The notes under the pieces: model-generated
What the model was told of the DNA's origin: nothing
Seen by the model: only the letters and a program-made list of their open reading frames with translations
The model's database searches: none
Position numbers and translations under genes: made by a program
NCBI GenBank assembly: GCA_023846275.1
Contig: CM043875.1
Location: 10,039,958-10,103,957, forward strand
Length of the DNA stretch: 64,000 nucleotides
Direction of reading: 5' to 3'
DNA from: Vanilla planifolia
Taxonomy: Eukaryota; Streptophyta; Magnoliopsida; Asparagales; Orchidaceae
Shown: positions 1 through 14,049 of the stretch, one piece after another
Numbering within the stretch: position 1 is the stretch's first letter
Layout of the letters: each line of letters starts with the position of its first letter

Positions 1-3000
1 GGGTTAAACGAGTGTCTCAACAAGTTTAATGATGACTATGTGGATTGTTGCTCTCTAAGGTTTGAAAAGAAATTGGTTAAAAGTCTAGGTGTGACAACTA
101 GATTCTTTCACTTTTATGCTTAACATAAAATACATTAATGCCAACATACTTTACCATACCATTAAGAATATAGTTATTTGAGTCAAATAGTACTCCTTTT
201 TCACTAAACTCTAACTTGATCTTCAAAAGCATGACACCAAGGCCTCTTACGGTCTTTTGAACCTCCAAAAACATTACTCAAAATGTCTTCAAGGAAACAT
301 AATCATTTTCAACTTGCTTTTTTCATGATCTTGTTTTTATAAACCTTCATTCCTCCTACTTCTCATTGTGCTAGACTTTAAGCATAATTGGGAGTCCCTG
401 ACTCATACATTCTCTTTCTCTCATACTATCCTCAAGGAATATAGTTATTACTTTTATCCTCATTTTGAGCTCCTCTTTTATTCCTTTTCTTTCTAGTTTG
501 ACTTCCTCAAGATTCTCTCTCTTATCTGTTGAAGGTTCTTGAAGATTCTCCTATAGCCAAAAAGTTCATTTAAATTAGTATTTTTAATGATATATTTGTT
601 TTGACATATAAAACAACATTACAAAGTCTTACATTCTTTAAGACAATGTAAAAATAAAATTATTATATTATGTTTTAAAACATAAATATTACTTGATCAT
701 GAAATGTCTAAATATATAATTAATCTTATGATTATGATTTTTCATAATAATTACATCTTAAAAAGGTCACACTTATGGTCCAACATATCTTCAATAATTT
801 ATTGTGTAATAGTTATTAAGATGATATGTAAATCCTTTTATCAGAATAAGAGATTTATTAATGTTGGCATAAATAGAATCTATTACACAATATTTTTTAC
901 TTGGTAAAATGAGCTTATCAAGCTCCATTGCCCACGCCAACACGTGCATATCTAGTGAATTGTTCCCAGCCTAAAACAATGAACAAATCTTTCAAAGTTA
1001 ATGACTACAATAACTTTTGTAGACACAAAGTCCTTTTTATTATAATATTGATTTTACTTGTCTTTATCTACAATGGTTAACATGCATGTCCGTTAAGGCT
1101 TTAATAAAGATTTTGAAGTACAAATGAAGTTTGTATTATTCCTAATGTGCTTGTAGAATTCTACTTACTCAACAAATAGTGTTGTAACTATTGAGATGAG
1201 TGCAAATACTCTTCAAAGTGCTTACTAGATGTTTGTGCTTATAGTCTTAAGTAGTATTGGAACAAGTAATAAAAAATCATTAGTTATATGCTAATGTAAG
1301 CACTCATATGAATACAACAAGTTGTTTATTTATAGACATGTACTTTCTATTAATTATCAAACTAAGATCTATCCACAAGTTTATTAATCATTGAAAGGAA
1401 AGAAGAATGACTAGAAATATGGATGCAATTGTACCCTCATTTATCATGACCATTAATAATTTTAGCCATTTGAGTGATTGTTTGTATTATTTGGGTATTT
1501 ATGAATATTAAATATCTTATGGACAACCTTTTTCACAAGAAAAACTAAAACTATTAAAAAAGCATTACAATCAGGAATTAAACATGCATTCAAAGTATTG
1601 CAACATCAAATATAACAAAATAATATTATGCAACATTTATCATTGTCTATATTGCAGTAGGAAGAATATTATACAAGTGATGTAGGATGATATACTAAAT
1701 CCTACTTTAGTTTATAGACAATTGAGAATGACGTAGGTTCAAGCAATGTATCCTTACAAGGGTTTATCAAAAGATATTAAAAGTTTAGAATCAAAATTCT
1801 TATTATCATCAGGTAAGCAAGAACTTTTTCAAAATCTAATAACATGTATTAATTTTTAACATAAGGGATCTCAACCTAAAAAAATAATTTTAACAAAACA
1901 CCCAAGTACTCATATTTGTGGTGAAGTGATAAGGTACACACAAAAGTAAAGTTTGTAGAAAGCTAAACAAGAAATCATACAATCATTTTCATTAATAAGA
2001 AAGTAAGATGAAATGATTAAATTTCTCAAGGGTTGAGATAAAATTGTGATGTGCTTTCTTGGTGTTTGATGCTCTTGTGAATGTCGGATAGTGGGTTAGG
2101 TTCTCACTAATCTATTTAGGACACCTTCAAAATCACACTATCAAATTGTTCTCACATAATACGCTAGTAGAATTAAATAAGCTTTGTGATAGCATTTCAT
2201 GACTTCATTCAAACATTTATCTAATTGAATATGATATGTATTCTTATTTATAAAGACCTCAAAGGTATGATAGTAGTTTGCTAACTTAGAAATTTGAAAG
2301 GATATTTAAGAATACAAAGAGACATATTTTGGTCAGCATAGGTGAGAGAAAATCGATGCCAGTTGGTCGGCCGATGTTTGTTGTTTGTTCTAGCATGTTC
2401 GTGATATGGTCTATACGTGTTGATGGCTAGGTGCATGTCAATTAGATCAATCAGTTCGGAGGGTTGATGCGAGTCGAGAGAGCCATGTGGGTTGGCGTGG
2501 ATGGTGGCTATCATTGTTGATATTGATGGTAATGGTGATAAACGATGACGAATTGTGGTGAAAAGCCGAAAAGCTTAATTTTTAGCTTTGTTAAAGTAAT
2601 TTTCAATCACATTTTATTTCAAAGAAATTATGGGACAACTGAAAGGATGTCTTCTATTGAATATAAAGTTAAAAATATCAAAAAAGCTACCAATTTATCT
2701 TCAAACAACTTAAACTAAAAATATTGATATGAATAACATGATGGACTAATAAAAAACAAACTAAAATGTACAATAAAGAAGAGTCAACTATTATTTATCT
2801 TTACAAAATTAATGATAACATAGACTAATGAGAAGTATAGAAATAATTTCTAGCATGACTATGAGTTTGCATAGGATTAATATGCCTTTAAGTGAGACCT
2901 TTGCATGATGTTTTGGATACTATTGCATCAACAAAACGTTAAGATGAAGGAATGAGCAAAAACATAACATACTAGTCATTTATTTTCAAATTCAAATGGA

Positions 3001-3929
3001 TCAAACTTAGTAAGCGATATTTCAACAAAATTGTTTGTACGAATTTGTGTGCATTCCAACTCTTCAAAATCCAAAGATTGCCACTACTGAAATTAATCAA
3101 ATACAATGGATTGCCAAAGTCATACTCTAAAGTTGTTGGGTAAATGTTTACTATAGTTTGATACAACATCAAAGACAATAAGATTACATACTTATAGGAA
3201 ACTAAAATGAGATCATTGCAAATTCTTGAATAGAAATAGTGATATTAGGCAAATATCATGTAACACAAATCCATAAACCAAACTTTACTTTAATGTTGAC
3301 GTTGGCGATGACTAACTAAAGGTAGAGTTGTTAGGGCTCAAATGAACTCAATGACATCAAGAACGAAAAAAAAATTTGGGATCACCATTATTAGAGTAAA
3401 AGCAAGTAGGGAGATAATTCTACTTGTTGATGATAAGATGACAATGGGACAATCATAATGGAGAGAAGAAAATGACAAATTAAATTGATTGAAAGAAGAG
3501 AAACCAAGTATTAATATGCGTAGCAGGTGAGATGAGTTTAAGGAGGCTAGCTAGCATGATGGGGGTTTAGAATTAACTTAACCTTGAGTAAGATTAAGAG
3601 ACCATTTGACCATCAATGTAGAGTTAAATTAAGTTAATCTCACAGTTAACTTGTGTCTAAAAGAGGTAGAGACTTTTGTATATTTGGGGATTGGCAAGTG
3701 AGAAAGAATTAGATTTTTGCTAAACTCTCTTTTATTAAAATTTCAACGTTTATATGATATGCATAAACTTGAAAATATTTTAAGCTTTTTCGATTTATTT
3801 AGAAATATTTTTTTTCTTATTACAATCCCAAAATTATTTGTGTGGACTTCTTTTTTACAATTTGTTACCAGGCAAGATTTATTCAACATATTAAATTCCA
3901 AGCCAAAAAAGTGATAAGTTATTTTTCCA
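1..3929. other. AT-rich DNA, no gene recognised
   Basis: Six-frame reading shows only short frames without family resemblance. A plus-strand stretch at 4-123 is open (LNECLNKFNDDYVDCCSLRF and on) and has no start, so it could be the end of something lying left of the window. A GC-richer patch at 2340-2560 carries a 77-residue minus frame with no recognisable motif. Confidence 0.6.
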
Positions 3930-4642
3930 AATTATACTTCATTTACTTTTTTCTTGAAATAATTTGCTGCAAGGCTAAAATCTAGCTATTAAGAAATGTG
4001 CAATTTTTAATGTTTTGGCTCATTGCTAAGTGTGCATCCACGCCCAAGCAATCTGCTCAAACATCACTAATAGAATTACCCTTTTGCCATTTCTACGTGG
4101 AGAAATCTAATGTAACCATTGTTTTTTATGATCAAACACAACTCATAAACTACTATATGAAATACAACTTGAAACACTATCAATACTCTATGGTTAGGAG
4201 GATAAATCCGTGCACTCTATGATTGGGTGCATGATAAAAAAACATGTACAAGCGACAAGCTTACTTGACTATGAATAGTGGTCCACTTCATATTCCTTTC
4301 TTTAAAACGACTTATAATACACTAAATAGATATATTAGATCACAAATAAATCACTTAAAGGGTCTGTCATTAAAACAATATATTGGTGCTCATGGAGATT
4401 AATGATTTCTTTTATTTTGATGATAACAAATTTTTAAATGTGAAACCAAAAGATAAAATAAATAAAAGCTCTCCCATAATTTATGCACATATTTATTAAT
4501 TAATTAGTAAAAGGCATTTTTAAGAACATGTATGTTAATAACACAAGAGTATAATAATTAAAAGACATTTTAAATGCGCCAATAATTTCCTTGTTGTACT
4601 TCTCCCAAAATAATTATGTTTAATTTTCAAACTTCTATAACA
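3930..4642 (-). repeat. Truncated, internally deleted LTR of the same family
   Basis: From about 3966 to 4260 it matches 11380-11700, then jumps directly to sequence matching 13083-13465 and ends CTATAACA at 4642. Relative to the full LTR about 1.38 kb is missing from the middle. No polypurine tract or interior follows, so this is a solo or orphan fragment. Confidence 0.6.
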
Positions 4643-4711
4643 TATTTCAAAAAGTATTTTCAAGTATAACAAGTTATTTGCAAGAAAGGGATGTAGAATT
4701 GATTTGTGAGG

Positions 4712-6600
4712 CAAATAATCTGATATGAGTAATCATTAGACAACCTTTGGGTTCAGCATAGTGTAAAGCTTTCTCATGATTAATGAGCTTGTTTAATGCT
4801 TGACTAAAGTCTTTCAATACTAGGTTGAATAGTAGATAGGAAGATTGGATTCACTTGTTTGATCCCCTTAGATGCTTTAAAAAAATGCTAGGCTTACATC
4901 TTCCTATGATTGAGACAATATGCTTCAAAGTATGTTTTTAATCTCATTGATAAATTGCTCCATAACATTGAATTTTATAAGTACTTAAAGAATTCCTATC
5001 AAAGGCAATCAAAAGGCCTTTTAAGAACCAAATTAATTACAAAATAATTAGGTTTGAGTGTTACGATTAGTGACACCATCATTTCATGAGCTATTAAAAT
5101 TCTATTAGCTTATCTCTTTTTTTGCCAAAATTGACTTGTTTTGGGGAGATGAGCCTAAGAAGGAAAATCCAATGCTTGTTTACAAAACTCTTGATGAATA
5201 GCTTCTTTATAAAATTACAAAAGGAAATTGGCATGAAGTTATTAAAAGTTTTATGGTTCTCTTTGTTTGGTTTAAAATCAAATTTTTTACTTGATATCCC
5301 TTTGGGAATGGAGTCCTTACTAAGAAATCCTTAACCACGTTCAATACATCATTTTGCTATGATGTCCTAATAGTGAGTGAAGAATTGCTCATTGTATGCA
5401 TGTGGTCTATGAGCAATGTGTTGATCTATTTGAAAAGTTGCTTCTCTAACTTTTTCCAATAAGACTTCCTTCATCAACTAACTATCTTCTTCCTTGATGA
5501 CCAAAATAGGAAGGAAATAAAGTATCTTCTCACTATCTGTAACAATAATAGATGACAAATCCTAGAAGTGGAAGACTACAACTTGTTGAATTTTTCCTTC
5601 TTGGTCTATTAAACTATCTGTGAAGTTTATTTTGTAGTTAATTTTAGACTTTGCTTTTCTTTCTTTCATTATTGCATGAAAAAATTTGTATTTTTGCTAC
5701 TTTTTTAAGCCATCAAACGCCTTCCTTTTATTGCCAATAAATTTTCTCTTTAGAGTTTATTTCCAAAGGGGAATCATTAGCCTTATTAATCTTACATTTT
5801 ATTTCTTTGCTTTAATAAGCTAGAAAATATCACTTCTTTCTTTTTAACTAGATTTTTGGTCAATTTAATTCCTTCAATGATATTGTCAAACTTTACTTTA
5901 TTTAACTATTTGTGGTAGTCCTTCAACCTTTTTAATTTGATGAAAAGGGCCATAATGCCTAAGTAATTTAAGAAGATTGATCAATCATTGTCCAGTATTT
6001 GAACAAATGTTTGATTCTTAATATACATATTTTAAAATCTAAATTTCTTAAAAGTTGGAGCTAAGTTTTTTTATAAAATGAAGAAGTGGAGTTTGATTAG
6101 ACTCTATTCTACATAGATATTTCATTATATCTTCAAGAATTAGATCAAACCAAGCTCGATTTACTAATATTTTATCCAACTTATTCTAGTTCCTCATAGC
6201 CTTTTGTTTACTAGCCCATGTGAATGTAGGACCTGTAAAGAGAGTTCCTTAATACTATATTAATTAATATAATTTGAGAATTCATAATTGCTTCTAATTA
6301 CTACCTATTAGTGTCTTTTGTAATGTGGATGAGATTATTCTAGAGTGCTCTTCGTTCTGTGCATAAGCTTTTAACATAAATCAAAGAGCAATTAATAGAT
6401 ATACTCCATAGTGGATGATTTATTAACAAATGAATAATTACTCCTTATCCATTAGTTTTTTAGAACTCAAATCTTCCTTCCATAGTATCCAAATCTTGTT
6501 GGGTATTATAGTGATCAATATCTAACATCTTTTCTACTTGATGCATTTTATTTATTTTTCATTAGTTTCATTTGTTCTATTGATTTAGTGCAAGATGAAC
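4712..6600 (-). pseudogene. LINE (plant L1-type) remnant, copy A
   Basis: This region aligns by eye with 32865-34720, in the same order and orientation, over about 1.9 kb. Landmarks are ATGAGTAATCATT near 4724 and 32871, GATTAGTGACACCATCA near 5066, CTTGTTGAATTTTTCCTTCTTG near 5580-5602, and TCCAAATCTTGTTGGGTAT near 6488. On the minus strand the part near 5050-5100 corresponds to the early RT (pattern like NNILLAHELM in copy B). Frames are broken by many stops. Copy A lacks about 60 bp near 6295 that copy B keeps in its endonuclease. It begins 70 bp after the truncated LTR and loses similarity to copy B near 6600. Confidence 0.7.
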
Positions 6601-7450
6601 TTGAAGCAAGAGTTTCTTATGTTAGCTGACAAACACACTCACGTTAATGTCACACTAGTCCCATTGAAACTTAGGACCATGCTTGAGTTAAAAATCCAAT
6701 TTTAATTAGTTATATTTGTCAACTATAAAAGGTAACTACAACACTTTATTTTTTCCTATGATTATCCTCACTATTTTTCTTTTTTTCTTCAAAGAATTAT
6801 TTTGTAGTAAAATATGTCTTCATATCAATGTCAATTCCTATGCATAGTTTGTCTTTCATCATCAGCTGTCTATCATCACTTGGTCATCCACTACTTCTGA
6901 TCGTTACTATCATTGGCCAACCACTATCACTCTCAGTTGCCCAAGGTCACTTCGTCACCTACCATTGCAAGGCTCACCACTGCTTCCCAACTTCCCACTA
7001 TCGTTTGGCCCTCCATTAGCTACCTGGTCTATGACTTTTATTGACCATGATAGGCCACCATCATCTCTCATCCACTACTGACATCCTAGTTGCATCATCA
7101 TTAACATTCGATCATCATGGTGCATGATTACATTATTTTTTTATACTATAATTCTTTTAATGTAATTTTATATTTTTTATTTAATGTGGTTGATTCACTT
7201 GGAGTTAACTTTTTATAATTCTAAAGATATCTTTTAGATTTTCAAGTGATTTAACTTTAAATGTATCTTTCCATATTCTAACTTCCCATCCTTTTCTTGC
7301 TTATATTATATTCTAAGGTACATTTTATTCTCTTTTTCTATATTTATGATTTACTGTCAATGAAAATTTAATTCTTTCTTTTTCATGCATATTAAGCTCT
7401 CCTTCATCTACATATATCCCAATATAATATTATTATTGATAAATAAAATT
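6600..7450. other. Non-coding stretch with a C-rich patch
   Basis: 6828-7120 is richer in C than its neighbours (many CATCACT, CCACTA and CCATCATC words) and gives a 63-residue plus frame. The frame follows from composition and matches no family I know. Confidence 0.5.
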
Positions 7451-7860
7451 TTTTTTATTTATATGCTTCTACTTTTGTGAGTAAAGATTTACATACAACT
7501 TTAGTTAGAGAGATTCTATCTTTTGCCCTCTTTTGAGAGATAAGGATCCAAGGTGAGAAATTTTTATTGAGAGAATCAATAACTAAACAAATTTTCTCTT
7601 TCTTAAACACCCCCAAGTCTTTGTCCACCATTTCCCTTTCTCGAACAAACCACAAAACTACCACCCTCCTTAACAATGCTTCAAATCCTAGTCAACCACT
7701 TTTTTACTCCCGCTAAACTCCCCATTAATCCAAACTCATACCTTATTGCCCTTTTCCATCTTTGGTGCTCTACATGCCAACTCTAAAAGAAATTATAAGC
7801 CTTCATCACTAAAGAAAGTGAGCTTTTTCTACAAATTTTATTTTTTTGATAATAAACTAA
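7450..7860 (-). pseudogene. Possible LINE ORF1 scrap
   Basis: A minus-strand 73-residue frame (7455-7676) contains NFSPWILISQKRAKDRISL. It resembles the YGPWMLV-KRR motif that follows the zinc knuckle in ORF1 of plant L1-type LINEs. It is on the same strand as copy A and 850 bp upstream of it in LINE sense, so it could be copy A's ORF1 after rearrangement. One motif only. Confidence 0.35.
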
Positions 7861-8599
7861 AGTTAGAGTTACTCTTTATTTTATTAAATTACTCTATATA
7901 GAGTTGCCTTTAATGCTCTAATTTTATATGTCTGTAATTAGATATGACAAAATTAGTTAGTAGAACTTTATACTTAATACTTAATATATTATCACATACT
8001 CTACTAAATAACCTACACTGGAACTTTTGATACCAATCTTTGAATAATTTTAAAATATCACACATATCACTTAGCTTTAATTAGTATATAGTATCCATTA
8101 GTATTCTTTAATAATTTATTAAGAATCTCTTGTATTTTAAGCTCCAAATAATACCCTAATAAAAATATAATTTCATCTATATTAACTTTAGTATCAAAGT
8201 TCATAGTTTTCTACATAAAATAAACAAAAGAATATTTCTTTTTGCTTAATGTATTGATTAAGAGCTTGTAACAGGTTTTTGGTAACTTTATCGTATAAGG
8301 TGGTCTGAAAGTTGTGATACGACTCCCCATCGTTTTTCTTGGAAATCATTTGGTTGTGTTTAGGAGGTAGTCTAGAATAAGTGGGCCTTGATCACTCATC
8401 ATTACTAGAAGAACACTCTATGTCAACTTTGATGGTCTATAGGTATGGTCACTTTGCTTTCACAATTTTGTTTTAAAAAAAGAAGATGTCTCATATTGCT
8501 TCCCTTCCTTTATATGCCTCTATATGTTAACCTCTTGTATGACCACAAGGTCAAGTATGACTTACAAAATGATAGATCAAAATCATGAATCAAACCAAA

Positions 8600-10165
8600 A
8601 TCAAAGAAAAACTCAAACCAATACCCTATGTCAGAAATAATCTGATTAGTAGCCCAACTCATCCAAATGGTTAGACAAATCCTCTTAAACTAACAATATG
8701 AACCAAATCTTAGGAGAGAAAGGGATAATTAGAAAAAAGTACCACATCTAATTATCAAAAAGAAGAAAATTCTAAGAAATAAAGGAACTATAGAAGACAT
8801 TATCATTCTTTTAATGAATCTAACCAAGGTGTCTATAAATGAAATCAGAACTATAGAAGAAGAAATAAATCTTTTGATGAGTTAGGCCTAAATGATGACC
8901 TCAATATGTTTAGTAAGAAAGAAAGACCTAAGAGGCATTAAGAGAGAGCATATCCTTAATGTAAAACTGGATTTCTTAACTTTTGATGATAGTTTTGATT
9001 CTAAGATTTTCATATACTATAAACTAATATAGATGATTACTTCGACTAGCACTAAATAACTATGTAAAGAAAATATCAATTTATTGAGACTAAACTCAGT
9101 AGTATTACCTCTAGGTACTTTAGAAACTAAGAGTGATAATAGGCTGATAATGGTGAAGAGGTATCTCAAACTTGGAAAAATCTTAAGGGTAAGTTGTATA
9201 ATAGGTTTGTTTCAATAACATATAATGCCAAATTATTAAATGAATAAAAAATATTTTTCCACGGTGGTAGACCTATTGAGGAATGTATTAACAACTTTGA
9301 GGATTATAAACCTAAGTGCGATATAGATGCACTCAAGCATGTAGTACTTTCCCATTCTAGGATAGGTTTAAAAGAATACGTACATGCTAATCTTAACTTA
9401 AAGAAATATTATTACATTATAGAAAATCTATCACGTAGTTGAAAGTGTGGAAAAAAAATAGGAGTTCTTATTTTAAGAGAAATGACCAACTAATCCATCC
9501 AAAGGTTCATATTATCATTTCTCAAACCACTCACAATCATGCTTCATTTACCCTCTACATTGTAGTTTTTAAGTTGTCTAAACCCACATTACGGTCCTCT
9601 TCCTCATAGCTATCTTCAAACCAAGCCACTAAATTCCAAACCACCCAATTTGGAATAACTTTTTTTAAGCGCTATGAAAAAGGACATGTAGTCACTAACT
9701 ATCCAAAGAGAGCTATAATTATGAACCTAGATAGTGATAATAAACAAGAAGAGTTAGAGGAAGAAAAAAACATAATATTTAATGAGAAAGCTTAATAAGA
9801 AATAAAAATATAAAAAAAATTATGGTTTTAGTGGTTATGTGCATCCTCACAACCCTATAATTATGAGACAACCAGAGGCTCATCAACATCTTTAATACCA
9901 GCTTAAAAATTAAGGAATAAGCACGTTGGATGTTCATAGATAAAGATAGGTTTAATGATGCAATATCTCCTAAAGTTGGTAGGTGAATAGAAGCTTTTTT
10001 ATTAGAACACCCAAATCCTTATTATGTGTCGTAGATAGATAAAATATCTATAGTTATTAAGCATTTATACTATGTACCATTAAAAGTAGATAAGTATAGT
10101 GATGAGATTTTATGTGTTATTGTACCTATACAAGTAGGCTATTTTATGTGTTATTGTACCTAAAA
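8600..10165 (+). mobile_element. Ty3/gypsy remnant: gag and protease part
   Basis: A plus-strand stretch with the gag pattern EECINNFEDYKPKCDIDALK near 9277-9336, a zinc-knuckle-like region near 9670-9710, and a protease-like region near 9990-10160 with segments such as LEHPNPYYVS and DEILCVIVPIQVGYF. These match the gag-to-protease stretch of plant Ty3/gypsy polyproteins in the right order. No RT or integrase follows, and no LTRs were found. It is heavily broken (many breaks) and old. The left edge is uncertain; 8600-9000 has a Lys/Arg-rich stretch that could be upstream gag. Confidence 0.6.
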
Positions 10166-11334
10166 TTTGTTGATTAATTGTGATATAATTTAGTTTATTA
10201 GACAATGTCATCCTCGTTAGCCGATTTATATTTTGAAAATGTATATTTGCTCAGTCAAGAATTAAACTAATCAAACACAACAGCAATAGGCAATCTGCTG
10301 GACGAATCTTGATGCACAATTAAAGGTAACAGTTCATAATTGAATTGCAATTTAATAGAAAAAGGCCGTATGTAGATCACCCATGCAGAGTTGCACAAAG
10401 AAACATCCATACAGCCCGATTGGTAAGGTCGTCGTTACATAATTTTAAAATATATTCATAATATATTTTAAAATGGATATAAAAATTATCTTTTTGAAGA
10501 CACGTTATGTTTTATATTAAATTTAATATTTTTTTTAAAAATATGATTACTCAAAATCAAAAAAATTGATAAAATGATTTTGACAATTATTTAGAATTAA
10601 GCAATTATATAGATGCAAAGATTCATACAAAATATTTAACGTAATATTCTTATGACAAATATTATAGAATAAAATATTAAGAAAATATTCAAACAAATTA
10701 TAATTTATGAATCCATAGTTCATAACTTTTTAGATAAAACATAGTTGAAGTATTCTTTAATACAATAAGCTATAGGTTGTTATGACAAAGTACATTTGAG
10801 ATTATCTTTATAAATTTGTTATTTTTTTTATTAATTCTCTCAACTTTTATATCAACTTAGTGCATGACCATCATCATTGCCGTTTCTTAAAGAAAAACAA
10901 GACCCATGAATACATTTAAGTAAGGTTAACATTGTCGTCTAGTACTATACACATTTTTTTATTAGTTTAAGTAATAAGTTAAATTAAAAATAATATTCAA
11001 CAAGCTTTTTAGAATAAGACATCGGAGGAATAGCTCCATATGTTAAGACTGGTTGCCACATTTTTGGTAGAAACTCTTTCAATTTGTAAACAAAAAAAAA
11101 AAAAAAAACCAAAAGGGATATAGGTTGCTATTAAAGCCCAATACAAAGTCAAGTTGGCCAAGGCTTACAACATCATGCAATTTTTATTTGTTCATGATTT
11201 ATATCCTTATTAGATTAATGATATTTTACTTGATGTTTAGTTTATTTTATATTTTTAAATGAATAATTGTAGTTTTGTGAAGTGTCTTTCTAATTTATTT
11301 TAAACATTATCCTTTATTTAATATCCCCAATAAA
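10165..11334. other. AT-rich DNA between the gypsy fossil and the old LTR
   Basis: Nothing recognisable except the A17 run. A slightly GC-richer piece at 10230-10440 has no identifiable terminal repeats. Confidence 0.5.
11092..11108 (+). repeat. A17 homopolymer
   Basis: Seventeen consecutive A bases in otherwise featureless AT-rich DNA 230 bp left of the old LTR. It could be the tail of a retroposed sequence on the plus strand, but no body is recognised upstream. Confidence 0.9.
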
Positions 11335-13465
11335 TGTTAAGCAAAACTTTGATAATAATTACTATTTTGATTTGCTTCTGTAAGGCTATAGTCAAGTTAT
11401 TAAGAAATATACCATTTTTAATGATTTGGCTTACCCCAAACCCCTGCATCGATCCCCAAGCAATCAACTCAAACATCACTAATAAAATTACTCTTTTTCC
11501 ACATCTAGATGGAGAAACCTAATACAACTATGACTATCTATGATAAATCACAATCCATAAACTACTCAATTAGATAAGATTAGGAACATTATCAAGTCTC
11601 TCCTTACTTTATGGTTGGGAGCACAACCAACCCTCCACACACTCTATGCTTGAGAGCATGATCAAAGAAACAAGTATATGCTACAAGCTCACTTGAATGT
11701 GAACTAGATATTCAATTTTAAGCACACATTCTAATGGATTATGAAAACAAAGTTATCAATTTTACAAGGGATTATGTAAAATATGCAAATATTGGATGAT
11801 TCTTCCTTGAAAGCATTTCATACTTTAAATAAAATTAATTTTGAAAGATAAGCTCCTAGCACTCATACAACATTGACAAATGGATATAAGAATGGATTAC
11901 TATAACTAGCACCACAATTTCCTTTGAAACATTTCTAATTAGTTCCTTAATCACTCTTTAATCAATCATCATGCTATTTTTACCATTTTAGAGGGTTTTT
12001 TTATAATTTTTACATCGCATAAGACCCTAACATGATCACCAATGGCTTTCTAATGGCTAAATTTGCCTTCAATCAATAAATGAACTAGTTGTTAACCAAT
12101 TTACATAACTGTTCATATTATACGAACATGGATAATATTATATGAAGATCATTTATTGAACTAAATATATGGTGCATTAGAACTTTAGCATACTATAATT
12201 AATTCTTAGGTTTTCTAAAACAAAGCTACCAAGATCACCTTGAACAAAATGTACTCTACAATAAAAATTACTATAGCATATGAAAATTTAGAATTTTACA
12301 AATACAATGTTAGGTATTAATAGTTATTTCCTTTTAATTGGTTGTATTTTATAGTATATTGGATCATATAGTATGATGGTATTGTTATAATTCAAGTATT
12401 TCAATGTCTTTTTAGCATGTTTCCTTTGAATTAATTGTATTAAATGATAAACTGTTTCACACCATAACTCATGGGATTCCTATTATATAGGTGACTTTGT
12501 GTGCACTCCTAATTAAATTATTTGATCATCAATACATAGCCCATTCGAATACGTTGTATAGACAAATCAAATGATCATACATTCAATCACTCAATGTGCC
12601 AATGATAACTTGGATTAAACCATTTGATCTCATGATGAAAACCTAAAGATATGTCAGTCTTATTGTATGAAGTGAGCTTTATATTATATGAATAATGCAA
12701 TTTTATCTATTTTACACATTATATTTATAAATTTAAATTCCATCATTTTTGATTAATTATTCCCTATAACCTCACATATTTTTAATCACAAAATGAGTTG
12801 AATTGAACTTAAAATCTTATTATTTATAATTTGGATTTTAGACATTAAAGAAAATTCTCCTAAGTGATGTATAAGGTGTTTTGTGAGTGAAATGCAAGTT
12901 CTTAAATAAAGAAATAACTTATTCTAAATTATTTATACATGCCTCAAGAAATTGTGAAACTTGATATGCTTTTAGAACACTTGAATCCATCTTTTTCTTA
13001 TTAAAGTGTATTGGTAGATGAATTCTATCATCTTGTCTTTATGTATCTTAACTTGTTAATTTAGAAGATTCATCCATCCAAACCATGAATAGTTATCCAC
13101 TTCATATTCCTTTCTTTAAAATAACCTATAATACACTAAGTAGATATATTACATAATAAATAAAGTACTTAAAGGGTTTGTCATCAAAATAATATATTAT
13201 GGCCAATGGAGTTTAACAATTTCTCTTATTTTGATGATGAAAAACTTTTAGGCGTGAGATTTAAAGACAAAATAAAAACTCTCTTATAAGTTACAAACAT
13301 CTTTAGTAATTAATTAATAAAAATTAGCAATAATGTAACATCTTTAAGAACATGCATGTCAATAGCATAAGAGTATAACAATTAAAAGGTATTATATATA
13401 TTTCAATAGTTTTCTTATTATACTTTTACCAATACAAATATATTTGATTTTTAGTTCTAATAACA
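11335..13465 (-). repeat. 3' LTR of the old host element
   Basis: About 2.13 kb, starting TGTTAAGCAAAACTTTG and ending CTAATAACA on the plus strand. Blocks shared with 27915-29662 include the start, the region near 12130-12240 (GATAATATTATATGAAG) and the region near 12990-13040. Its last third also matches 4265-4642. Confidence 0.7.
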
Positions 13466-13469
13466 TATT

Positions 13470-13480
13470 TCTCCCCCTTT
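13470..13480 (-). other. Polypurine tract of the old host element
   Basis: The plus strand reads TCTCCCCCTTT, a purine run on the minus strand. It is followed by TATGTTATTAG, the start of the LTR. A tract of the form TTTGATGATATCAAAGGGGGAGA is what SIRE-type copia elements usually carry here; this copy is close to it. Confidence 0.6.
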
Positions 13481-14049
13481 GATATCATCAAAGTGGGAAT
13501 AAACTTTAGAGGAAATCAACCTAGTTAATGGGGTAATATTACTACTTTGATGATTACTTTCTAATTAGTGTACATATATTTCCTTAAAATCTTCCTTTAT
13601 TAGCATGATGGTACCACTTGTTAGAATATATTTCTTTAAATATTATTGTAATTTTCTTTTACTCTATAATTTTAAATAAAAGTGATATACAATATCTTGG
13701 AAATTACTACATGTTAGGGAAAAGTTATCTAATAAGCCAAGAAACATCCCTTTTCATTTTCATTAATACATAGTATAGCTATGTCTAGTATTCTAAAAAA
13801 TTAAGAGGCATTGAAATAACATCATAGGATTCTACATCACATTACAATATCTAAACTTTCTTAAAGAATTTTTAAAATAATAAATTAATCATCTTTTTTC
13901 AATTAGTCAATTCTAGAGGAGGGTTTAGGAATGGCAAAACATAAAGCTAATCTAGGTTTGTACTTCACTTTCCTTGAATTTGGCTTATAAGTCTTATTGA
14001 TGTTATGAAATTTCTCATCTAAATTTCTCAATTTTCATATCATTAGTTC

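Noticed and set aside
2281-2514. A 77-residue minus frame in a GC-richer patch
   Set aside because: No motif, no splice-site context I can defend, and no similar copy elsewhere in the window.
10230-10440. GC-richer piece as a possible MITE
   Set aside because: No terminal inverted repeats or target duplication could be identified by eye.
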